From Sphingomonas sp. (GTDB taxonomy: Bacteria > Pseudomonadota > Alphaproteobacteria > Sphingomonadales > Sphingomonadaceae): DNA of 64,000 nucleotides. Where the stretch lies: assembly GCA_002707985.1 (NCBI GenBank), contig PAOI01000024.1, positions 11,018 to 75,017 of the forward strand, given 5' to 3'. Each line of letters begins with the position of its first letter. The first letter of the stretch is position 1. The translations under genes and the position numbers were made by a program. The notes beneath the pieces were generated by a model. The model saw only the letters and a list, made by a program, of their open reading frames with translations, was not told the origin of the DNA and did not search any database. Shown here one piece after another: positions 46,048 through 52,864 of this stretch.

Positions 46048-46737
46048 TCAGCGATTGGGCAGCACCGATATACTCACCGGCAGATATAGATAGACTTCGG
46101 TCAGGCTGGCACGCACCCATCGCACCGGCTGCTCCAGCCCCGAAACCGTAACGCCATATCCGTCGCCGAACGCAGCAGCGGTGCGCTTCGCATCCTCCGC
46201 CGCCAGCGCGATAATCTCGCCACGATATTGATTGGGATCGACCACGGAAAGCGACAGGTCGCTTTCGGCCTCCATCTGCGCGCGTCCGACCGCCGGAACA
46301 GCCGCCACGAAACGCGTGATCCTGCCCAGGGCATCGGCGGAATTCATCCCCGGCTCCAGCCGTGCCTTGACGAAAAAGCGCGTCAGGTTCGTATCGGGTC
46401 GCCGATCGCTTTCCAGCGGAAGGTCGCGATAATTTTCGAGCGTCAGCGGTTCCACGATCAACTGCCCGGTCGCCAGTTCGACACCATGGCGCGGCGCCAG
46501 TTCGATCGCGCGGCGGATCATGCCGTAAATCTCGTCCTGCCGTTGCGGTGCATCGCGCGTATCTCCCGACACGCTGACTTCCAGAATGGCGAAATCGGCA
46601 GTCCGTTTGACACGAATGACGGGAATGGACGTGACATCGTCACGCCGCGCGCCGGTCACGACGATTTCCTGCGCAAATGCCGGGATGGTGGGGAACAGGG
46701 CCGCGACCGTCGCCAATCCCATCAGAACGCGCTTCAT
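46048..46737 (-). CDS. Exported protein, possibly SIMPL-domain (DUF541)-like
   Basis: This 229-residue protein starts at an ATG after 'GGGAGAGGGGTG' and has a signal peptide ('MKRVLMGLATVAALFPTIPAFAQ'). The mature protein has a pattern of paired strands and helices, 'FAILEVSVSGDTRDAPQRQD' with 'ELATGQLIVEPLTLENY' and 'IIALAAEDAKRTAAAFGDGYGVTVSGL', that is reminiscent of SIMPL-domain proteins. The similarity is by eye only. The function of such proteins is unclear. The gene is isolated, with a gene-free stretch upstream. Confidence 0.65.
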   Translation of the reverse strand: MKRVLMGLATVAALFPTIPAFAQEIVVTGARRDDVTSIPVIRVKRTADFAILEVSVSGDTRDAPQRQDEIYGMIRRAIELAPRHGVELATGQLIVEPLTLENYRDLPLESDRRPDTNLTRFFVKARLEPGMNSADALGRITRFVAAVPAVGRAQMEAESDLSLSVVDPNQYRGEIIALAAEDAKRTAAAFGDGYGVTVSGLEQPVRWVRASLTEVYLYLPVSISVLPNR

Positions 46738-46883
46738 CACCCCTCTCCCATCGTCGCTGCGGATGGCAAAGGCTCGGCGCGCGAAACCGTCAAGTCAAAT
46801 GACAAAGCCGCACGGAAGAGGGCATTCCGAGGCCAGGCTCCGGCGCCGTGATTCTCCGCTGTCCTACATTTGCGGAAATTGAT

Positions 46884-46894
46884 ACCGAATCGGT
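46884..46894. promoter_or_regulatory. TetR-type operator-like inverted repeat
   Basis: ACCGA-A-TCGGT is a perfect inverted repeat, embedded in ATACCGAATCGGTCGGTC. Such ACCGA/TCGGT half-sites are common in TetR-family operators. It lies about 147 bp upstream of the SIMPL-like gene and has no gene on its other side, so it may be an orphan site. Confidence 0.4.
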
Positions 46895-46916
46895 CGGTCA
46901 TATTGTTGGGGCGCGT

Positions 46917-46940
46917 GCACCAACACGCGCGTGTTGGTGC
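46917..46940. repeat. 24-bp perfect palindrome
   Basis: GCACCAACACGC is followed immediately by its exact reverse complement. The right arm leads into two tandem copies of GGTGCGAAC. It is the longest perfect palindrome I found in the window. It could be a regulator site or an RNA hairpin, or it could be a scar of a mobile element. Confidence 0.8.
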
Positions 46941-47110
46941 GAACCGGTGCGAACTTTGCACGGATTTGCGTGGCTTTTGCCAATCTGGCGATAATGGAAA
47001 ATCGCCCGACCGCATTCCACGCGCTCTTTCTCAGTTCCAGTCGATCCCGCCGGAAGCCAATGCGCGCCCGGCGAGGACGGAGGTCATGCCTGACCTGCGT
47101 CCGTCCCGCG

Positions 47111-47911
47111 TCAGAAACTGGTTTTTCCGAATTCCTGACGCGTCACCGGATGGCTGGTCGAAAGCCCGCCATCGACCACCCATGCCTGTCCGTTGACATA
47201 GCTGGCGTCCGACGAAGCGAGAAACAGTGCAACCCGCGCAATTTCCTCGGGCACGCCGCCGCGCCGCATCGGGTTCAGCCGGCCGATCCTGTCCTCGACG
47301 CCCTTGGCGCGGGCATATTCATATGCCGACGCGGTCATGCCCGTTTCGATAAGCCCCGGGCAGATCGCATTGATCCGCACATTGCTGCCCGAAAACTGCT
47401 GCGCGGCGGTCTGCACCAGATTGATGACTCCCGCCTTGGACGCCGAATAAGCCGGTCCGCCGGCACCCGAGCGAAGTCCCGCGACGCTGGCGGTACAGAT
47501 GATCGCACCGCCGCCACGTTCGACGATCTTCTGCCCGGCATGCTTGATCGCCATCGCCGGGCCGATCAGGTTGATCCGCAGGATTTCCGTCCAGTCTGTC
47601 GCGCTCTGGTCGAAAATTCCGGCCGCACCGCCCGAAACCCCGGCATTGGCGAAAAAGACATCGATCCCGCCATGCGCGTCGCATGCCGTCGCGACCAGCG
47701 CCGCGACATCATCTTCGGATCCCGCATCCATCCGAACTGCCTGGGCGGAACCGCCCGCATCGACAATCGCCGCAACGGTTCGTTCGACGCCATCCGACAG
47801 ATCGGCGGCAATGACGCTGGCGCCTTCAGCGGCAAACAGCATTGCCGACGCACGACCGATGCCCGATGCGGCGCCGGTGACGACCACCGACTTGCCCTGA
47901 AATCTGTGCAT
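47111..47911 (-). CDS. Short-chain dehydrogenase/reductase
   Basis: This 266-residue classical SDR has the NAD(P)-binding '[19 protein letters not shown]', an Asp after strand 2 ('VIAADLSDG', suggesting NAD preference), 'NAGVSGG', and the catalytic Ser ('ICTASVAG') and 'YSASKAG' Tyr/Lys. The C-terminal '[13 protein letters not shown]' is typical. The ORF track adds 36 false residues. It is the last gene of a four-gene operon with an APH-like kinase, a zinc dehydrogenase and an ACAD10/11-like dehydrogenase. A role as a 3-hydroxyacyl-CoA or hydroxyacid dehydrogenase is plausible but inferred. Confidence 0.92.
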   Translation of the reverse strand: MHRFQGKSVVVTGAASGIGRASAMLFAAEGASVIAADLSDGVERTVAAIVDAGGSAQAVRMDAGSEDDVAALVATACDAHGGIDVFFANAGVSGGAAGIFDQSATDWTEILRINLIGPAMAIKHAGQKIVERGGGAIICTASVAGLRSGAGGPAYSASKAGVINLVQTAAQQFSGSNVRINAICPGLIETGMTASAYEYARAKGVEDRIGRLNPMRRGGVPEEIARVALFLASSDASYVNGQAWVVDGGLSTSHPVTRQEFGKTSF

Positions 47912-47924
47912 CTTTTCTCTCCTG

Positions 47925-48944
47925 TCAGCGCGCGCCCGCACGCTGTGCGAATTTCCAGCTTGCAGCCGCCAGCGCGGGCAATCGCGCGACCGTCGCAGCG
48001 GCCTGTTTGCTCGACGCATTGCCGTCGATCATCCGCTTCTTGATGCCCTGAACAATCCCCGCCAGGCGGAAGAAATTATACGAGAAATACCAGTCGAGCT
48101 GCGGCACGCCGTCGCGTCCGGTCGCCGCGCAATAACGTTCGACGGTTTCCTCGATCGTGGGAATGCCGCTGTCGCCGCCCGACAGGCCCTCGATACCCGC
48201 ACGACCATCGGCGGGAGTCACCCAGTTCATCAGCAGATAGGAGAAATCGGCAAGCGGATCGCCGAGCGTCGACAATTCCCAATCGAGCACCGCCAATACC
48301 TCGGGCCGGTCGGGGGCATAGATCATGTTGTCGATACGGTAATCGCCATGGACGATCGATGTCCGCGTCTGCTCGGGCACTGTGGCGGGCAGAAATTCGA
48401 TCAGCTTCTCGATTTCCGGAATATCGTCGGTCTGGCTGGCGCGATATTGTTTCGACCAGCGGCCCACCTGCCGCTCGAAATAATTGCCCGGCTTGCCATA
48501 ACTGCCCAGCCCGACCGCCTCGTGATCGATATCGTGAAGCGCGGCCAGCGTATCGACCATCGCCCAATAATGATCGCGCCGCAGATCGGGCGCCATGTCG
48601 GGCAGGCTGCCGTCCCAGATCGTCCGCCCGACCACCATCTCCATGATGTAGAAGGCCGATCCGATCACGCCGTCATCCTCGCACAACCCATAGGGCCGCG
48701 CGACGGGAAAGCCGGTGGGATGCAGCGCCGCGATCAGGCGATATTCGCGGTCGACGGCATGGGCGGAGGGCAGCAACGGCCCGAACGGCTTGCGCCGCAG
48801 GACATAGGCGCCGCTTTTCGCCTGAAGCCGATAGGTCGGGTTGCTCTGGCCGCCCGGAAATTTCTCCGCCGTCACCGGCCCTTCAAAACCGGCCACATTC
48901 GCGGCCATCCATTCGGCCAGCTTTTCGCAATCCAGGTCGCTCAT
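47925..48944 (-). CDS. APH-type phosphotransferase of the ACAD10/11 (LvaA-like) kind
   Basis: This 339-residue kinase-fold protein has '[43 protein letters not shown]' (nucleotide-binding lobe), catalytic '[19 protein letters not shown]' and metal-binding '[21 protein letters not shown]'. These are features of the APH domain of human ACAD10/ACAD11 and of LvaA, which phosphorylate 4-hydroxyacyl-CoA substrates. It is encoded apart from its likely partner dehydrogenase (50060 gene), with a zinc dehydrogenase gene between. Its start overlaps that gene's stop by ATGA. The family call is strong; the substrate is inferred. Confidence 0.88.
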   Translation of the reverse strand: MSDLDCEKLAEWMAANVAGFEGPVTAEKFPGGQSNPTYRLQAKSGAYVLRRKPFGPLLPSAHAVDREYRLIAALHPTGFPVARPYGLCEDDGVIGSAFYIMEMVVGRTIWDGSLPDMAPDLRRDHYWAMVDTLAALHDIDHEAVGLGSYGKPGNYFERQVGRWSKQYRASQTDDIPEIEKLIEFLPATVPEQTRTSIVHGDYRIDNMIYAPDRPEVLAVLDWELSTLGDPLADFSYLLMNWVTPADGRAGIEGLSGGDSGIPTIEETVERYCAATGRDGVPQLDWYFSYNFFRLAGIVQGIKKRMIDGNASSKQAAATVARLPALAAASWKFAQRAGAR

Positions 48945-50026
48945 GCGAATTCGATCACCGACCGCACGGTGTCTCCCTTGCGCAGCTTGTCCATCGCATC
49001 GTTGATATCTTCCAGCCGAATCCGCTCGGCCACCATGGTGTCGAGGTCGAGCTTGCCGTCGAGATACATCTGCACCAGCCGCGGCATATCGATCGGGAAG
49101 CGCGTCGATCCGAGCAGCGAGCCTTGCAGTTTCTTGCCCGTCAGGAAGGTCGGACCGGCAATCGAGACATTGTTGCCCGGCGCAATCATCCCCAGGATCG
49201 TCGCCGTCCCGCCACGCCGCAGGATGTTCCAGGCCAGCTCCGCCGTGTTCGGTCGTCCGACGGCTTCGATCGCATAATGCACACCGCCATCGGTCATTTT
49301 CAGGACGGTTTTAAAAATGCCGTCTTCGCCCGGATCAGCGACATGCGTAGCGCCCATCTTGAGCGCCAGCTGCCGCTTCTCCGCAACCGGGTCGATCGCC
49401 AGGATCATGCCAGCCCCGGCGATCTTTGCGGCGTTGATTGCGGCAAGGCCGATACCCCCCGCCCCGATCACCGCGACGCTTTCGCCCGGGCGCACCCGGC
49501 TGTCGTTGAAGATCGCACCGGCTCCGGTGATGACCGCACAACCGAGCAGCGCGGCACGATCGAGCGGCATCTCCTTCGAAATCGCGACACAGGCATTTTC
49601 ATGCACCAGCATCGTTTCGGCAAAGGCCGACAGATTGAGGAACGGCGCCAGCGGCGTCCCATCGGCGAGCGACAGACGCGGTTCCTCCCCCTTTGCGCGC
49701 CGCGTCGAAGGGTCGATACACAGCGACGGCCGCCCGGTGATGCACATCTCGCACGATCCGCAGAAAACCGTGAAGAAGGTGATCACATGATCGCCGGGCC
49801 GGATCTGCGCGACGTCGCTGCCAACCGATTCGACAATGCCTGCTGCCTCATGCCCCGGCACCGTCGGCAACGGATGCGGAAAGGCACCATCGATAAAATG
49901 AAGATCGGACCGGCAAACACCGACCGCCGCGGTGCGGATCAGCACTTCGCGCGGTCCGGGCTTCGAAACCCGGACCTCCTCGATCGTCAACGGCTTGCCT
50001 GCCTCGCGGAGCACCGCTGCCTTCAT
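48941..50026 (-). CDS. Zinc-dependent alcohol dehydrogenase
   Basis: This 361-residue medium-chain dehydrogenase has the catalytic zinc ligands in 'GVCRSDLHFIDG' (Cys) and 'VPGHEAAGIVESVG' (His, Glu), the structural zinc loop 'FCGSCEMCITGRPSLC' and the NAD motif 'VAVIGAGGIGLAAINAAKIAG'. It resembles class III-like or aryl/alkyl alcohol dehydrogenases. In this operon it may oxidise a hydroxy acid, lactol or alcohol precursor before CoA activation. The stop overlaps the kinase start, and it lies 33 bp after the acyl-CoA dehydrogenase gene. Confidence 0.92.
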   Translation of the reverse strand: MKAAVLREAGKPLTIEEVRVSKPGPREVLIRTAAVGVCRSDLHFIDGAFPHPLPTVPGHEAAGIVESVGSDVAQIRPGDHVITFFTVFCGSCEMCITGRPSLCIDPSTRRAKGEEPRLSLADGTPLAPFLNLSAFAETMLVHENACVAISKEMPLDRAALLGCAVITGAGAIFNDSRVRPGESVAVIGAGGIGLAAINAAKIAGAGMILAIDPVAEKRQLALKMGATHVADPGEDGIFKTVLKMTDGGVHYAIEAVGRPNTAELAWNILRRGGTATILGMIAPGNNVSIAGPTFLTGKKLQGSLLGSTRFPIDMPRLVQMYLDGKLDLDTMVAERIRLEDINDAMDKLRKGDTVRSVIEFA

Positions 50027-50059
50027 GCCTCTTCTCCCTCTTCCCGAAGCAGGCGGCGC

Positions 50060-51316
50060 TTACGGCCGCTCCGCCATATGTTCGCCATGCCGCGCGAATT
50101 CGTGCCGGGCGATCGTGCGGTTGTGCACTTCGTCCGGCCCATCGGCGAACCGCAGCGTCCGGATGTTGGCCCAGGCGGCGGCGAGTGCGAAATCGTCCGA
50201 AACGCCTCCGCCGCCATGCGCCTGAATCGCGTCGTCGAGGATCGACAGGGCCATTTGCGGCGCCTGCACCTTGATCATCGAAATCTCCAGATGCGCGGCC
50301 TTGTTCCCGGCCTTGTCCATCATATCGGCGGCCTTCAGGCACAGAAGGCGCGTCATTTCGATATCGATGCGCGCCCGCGCGATCCGTTGTTCCCAGACCG
50401 AATGGTCCGAAATCCGCTTGCCGAACGCGATCCGGCTGACAAGGCGGCGGCCCATTGCGTCGATCGCCTCTTCCGCAGCGCCAATGGTGCGCATGCAATG
50501 ATGGATGCGGCCCGGTCCCAGGCGCCCCTGCGCGATTTCGAATCCGCGCCCTTCGCCGAGCAGCAGGTTCTCGGCAGGCACGCGAACATTGGTCAGCGAC
50601 ACTTCGCCATGACCATGCGGTGCATGGTCATACCCGAACACCGGCAGCATCCGTTCGATCTTCACGCCCGGCGTATCGAGCGGGACAAGGATCATGCTCT
50701 GCTGCGCGTGGCGCGTGGCATCGGGATCGGTCTTGCCCATCACGATCGCGATCTTGCAGCGCGGATCGCCGGTGCCCGACGACCACCATTTGCGACCGTT
50801 GATCACATATTCATCGCCGTCGCGCTCGATCCGCGTCTGGACGTTGGTTGCATCCGAGCTTGCCACGGCCGGCTCGGTCATCAGAAAGGCGGAACGGATT
50901 TCACCGTTCATCAGCGGACGCAGCCACGCTTCCTTCTGTGCCAGCGTGCCATAGCGATGGAACACTTCCATATTGCCGGTATCGGGCGCCGAGCAGTTGA
51001 AGCACTCCGACGCCCATTCGCTGCGCCCCATTTCCTCGGCGCAGAGCGCATATTCGAGGTTGGTGAGCTGTTCGCCTTCGAACACGAAGCTCTCATCGAC
51101 ATGCTTCTGACCCGAATGCGGCGGCATGAAGAGATTCCACAGCCCCTCGGCCCTTGCGAGCTTCTTGACGTCCTCGATCACCGGGACGTGCTGCCACCGG
51201 TCACCTTCGGCCACCTGGGCGCGATATTGCGGCGTGCGCGGGAGGATTTCGCGCGCTATGAAATTGCGAACCCGGTCGCGAAAATGCGTTTCGCGTTCGG
51301 TCAGCGTGAAATCCAT
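50060..51316 (-). CDS. Acyl-CoA dehydrogenase of the ACAD10/ACAD11 (LvaC-like) type
   Basis: This 418-residue protein has the acyl-CoA dehydrogenase fold with subtype signatures: '[20 protein letters not shown]', '[26 protein letters not shown]', '[20 protein letters not shown]' and the C-terminal '[20 protein letters not shown]' in place of the usual EGTxxIQ. These belong to the ACAD10/11 group, whose members act on 4-hydroxyacyl-CoA after phosphorylation. The ATG giving '[12 protein letters not shown]' has GGATGGAAAG before it. It heads the operon and diverges from the double-TetR regulator. Confidence 0.92.
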   Translation of the reverse strand: MDFTLTERETHFRDRVRNFIAREILPRTPQYRAQVAEGDRWQHVPVIEDVKKLARAEGLWNLFMPPHSGQKHVDESFVFEGEQLTNLEYALCAEEMGRSEWASECFNCSAPDTGNMEVFHRYGTLAQKEAWLRPLMNGEIRSAFLMTEPAVASSDATNVQTRIERDGDEYVINGRKWWSSGTGDPRCKIAIVMGKTDPDATRHAQQSMILVPLDTPGVKIERMLPVFGYDHAPHGHGEVSLTNVRVPAENLLLGEGRGFEIAQGRLGPGRIHHCMRTIGAAEEAIDAMGRRLVSRIAFGKRISDHSVWEQRIARARIDIEMTRLLCLKAADMMDKAGNKAAHLEISMIKVQAPQMALSILDDAIQAHGGGGVSDDFALAAAWANIRTLRFADGPDEVHNRTIARHEFARHGEHMAERP

Positions 51317-51370
51317 CTTTCCATCCTCTCTTATACCGCCCAGACATACCAACTGGCCCGGCTTAGAACG

Positions 51371-51386
51371 TACCGGATATTCGGTA
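51371..51386. promoter_or_regulatory. Candidate operator 1 in the divergent promoter region
   Basis: TACCGGATATTCGGTA has perfect TACCG/CGGTA arms and is palindromic at 14 of 16 positions. It lies 55 bp upstream of the acyl-CoA dehydrogenase start, between that gene and the divergent tandem-TetR gene. It is the best candidate for the regulator's own site. Confidence 0.5.
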
Positions 51387-51455
51387 AAGGGAAACGAACG
51401 CTGTCGCAGAGCAATTTTTTATCGAATTTTGGCATGCCGCAACATCAAAAAACGC

Positions 51456-51472
51456 TTTGGCGCGGCGCCAAA
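51456..51472. promoter_or_regulatory. Candidate operator 2 in the divergent promoter region
   Basis: TTTGGCGC-G-GCGCCAAA is a perfect 8-1-8 inverted repeat ending 17 bp before the start codon of the tandem-TetR gene. Its position over the leader fits autorepression. It differs in sequence from operator 1, which would suit a protein with two different DNA-binding domains. Confidence 0.5.
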
Positions 51473-51489
51473 TCCGCTAAACTGGTCTG

Positions 51490-52740
51490 ATGTCGAAGCC
51501 AAAAGACGTCCGCGAGGAGGACGAAGCACAGGGCACGCAGCGATTCCGCGAAAAGCGCGACGCGATCCTCGCGGCGGCTGCGGAGACGATCAACCTGCAA
51601 AGCGCGCGGGGCATGACCTTCGCCGATGTGGCGCGGCGCGTCGGGCTCAACACCACCAGCGTCACTTATTATTTCAAGCGCAAGGAAGACCTTGCCGCGG
51701 CCTGTTTCGAACAGACGCTCGATCTGCTACACAGCATGCTGGCGGAAGCCGAGCGCGAAACCACCCCGCGCGATCGCGTCGCACGCTATCTGGCGGTGAA
51801 CATGGAACGCCTTGCGCGCATTCGTCGTGGCGAAGCGCATTCGGCGGCCACCCTGTCCGACCTTCGCGCCATGGAAGAGCCGATCAAACGGCGCCTGCTC
51901 GACGGATGGCGCGGCGTTTTTCGCCGTACCCGCGCGCTTTGGGGCGAGGAAGCGCGGTCGCGCGAAGAGATCAATCTATGGGGCGGGCGCGCTCATGTGC
52001 TGCTGGAAAACACTTTCTGGCTGCCGGCGTGGCTCGATCGCTATGAGCTTGACGAATATCCTCGGGTCGAAGCGCGCCAGATGGAGATTTTCCTGCACGG
52101 CATCGCCGCGCCGGGAAGCGGCTGGCACCCGCATCTGCTCGACCTCGAGCCGCCGGGCAACGAACCGGGTCGCGAGGCATTTCTGCTGGCGGCAACGCGG
52201 CTGATCAACGAACTCGGCTATCGCGGAGCGTCGGTGCAGCGGATCGCGTCCGAACTCAACGTCACCAAGGGCAGTTTCTACCATCATCTCGATGCCAAGG
52301 ACGACCTTGCCGTTGCATGCCACGAACGCAGCTTCGATGTGCTGACCAACGCCCAGCGGCTGGGTGCCGAACAGCCGGGAAGCTATTGGGAACGGCTCAC
52401 CAACATTGTCGCAACCTTGCTCGACGTGCAGTTTTCCGAACATGGTCCGCTGCTGCGCACGACGGCGCTGTTCGGCCTGCCGCCGGAAACGCGCAGCGCG
52501 ATGGTCGACCGGTCCAATCGCATCGCGCGGCGCTTCGCCGGCATGATTTCGGACGGGATCGCCGAAGGTTCGGTTCGCGCGGTCGATCCGCTGATCGCCA
52601 GCCAGGCGCTGATGGCGCTGCAGAACGCGGCCTTCGACATGCGCAAATGGGCCAGCACCATGCCGCGGGACAAGGCCGTCGCATTTTACGCTTCGACCCT
52701 TGCATTCGGGCTATTCGACGACCGCCTTCTCGCGGGCTGA
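51490..52740 (+). CDS. Regulator with two TetR units in one polypeptide
   Basis: This 416-residue protein is twice the usual TetR length. Unit 1 has a helix-turn-helix at about residues 41-67 ('MTFADVARRVGLNTTSVTYYF'), followed by a ligand-type domain. Unit 2 begins near residue 225 ('REAFLLAATRLINELGYRGA') with a second HTH ('ASVQRIASELNVTKGSFYHHL'). The two halves are only distantly similar, so this is an old fusion or duplication. Two different palindromes lie in the divergent promoter. It probably represses the ACAD/ADH/APH/SDR operon and senses an acyl-CoA or related ligand; that role is inferred. Confidence 0.88.
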   Translation: MSKPKDVREEDEAQGTQRFREKRDAILAAAAETINLQSARGMTFADVARRVGLNTTSVTYYFKRKEDLAAACFEQTLDLLHSMLAEAERETTPRDRVARYLAVNMERLARIRRGEAHSAATLSDLRAMEEPIKRRLLDGWRGVFRRTRALWGEEARSREEINLWGGRAHVLLENTFWLPAWLDRYELDEYPRVEARQMEIFLHGIAAPGSGWHPHLLDLEPPGNEPGREAFLLAATRLINELGYRGASVQRIASELNVTKGSFYHHLDAKDDLAVACHERSFDVLTNAQRLGAEQPGSYWERLTNIVATLLDVQFSEHGPLLRTTALFGLPPETRSAMVDRSNRIARRFAGMISDGIAEGSVRAVDPLIASQALMALQNAAFDMRKWASTMPRDKAVAFYASTLAFGLFDDRLLAG

Positions 52741-52796
52741 CCTGCCTTTCCGCACAACCGGCGGCAGTTCGGATTTTCGGTTCCCCGAAACAGAGA

Positions 52797-52821
52797 AAGC
52801 GGCCGGCAATGCCGACCGCTT
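52797..52821 (-). terminator. Convergent hairpin between the TetR and TonB-receptor genes
   Basis: AAGCGG-C-CGGCA and TGCCG-A-CCGCTT pair into an 11-bp stem with one internal mismatch and a one-base centre. On the minus strand it is followed by TCTCTGTTTC. It lies 43 bp beyond the TonB-dependent receptor stop and fits its terminator; it may also serve the convergent regulator gene. Confidence 0.65.
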
Positions 52822-52864
52822 CCCCCTGTTACCGGTCTTTACGGCCGGCTCCCCTCCAAAGGCG

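Larger units (their letters stand above)
46738..47110. other. Gene-free region with palindromes between the SIMPL-like and SDR genes
   Basis: About 373 bp without a credible gene on either strand. It holds a TetR-type operator-like sequence (46884-46894 and the CGGTCGGTC after it), a 24-bp perfect palindrome (46917-46940) and a tandem GGTGCGAAC repeat just after it. I found no transposase or recognisable gene fragment here. Confidence 0.6.

Noticed and set aside
46917-46940. 24-bp palindrome as an insertion-sequence end
   Set aside because: There is no transposase fragment, no second copy of an arm at a distance and no target-site duplication in the surrounding sequence.
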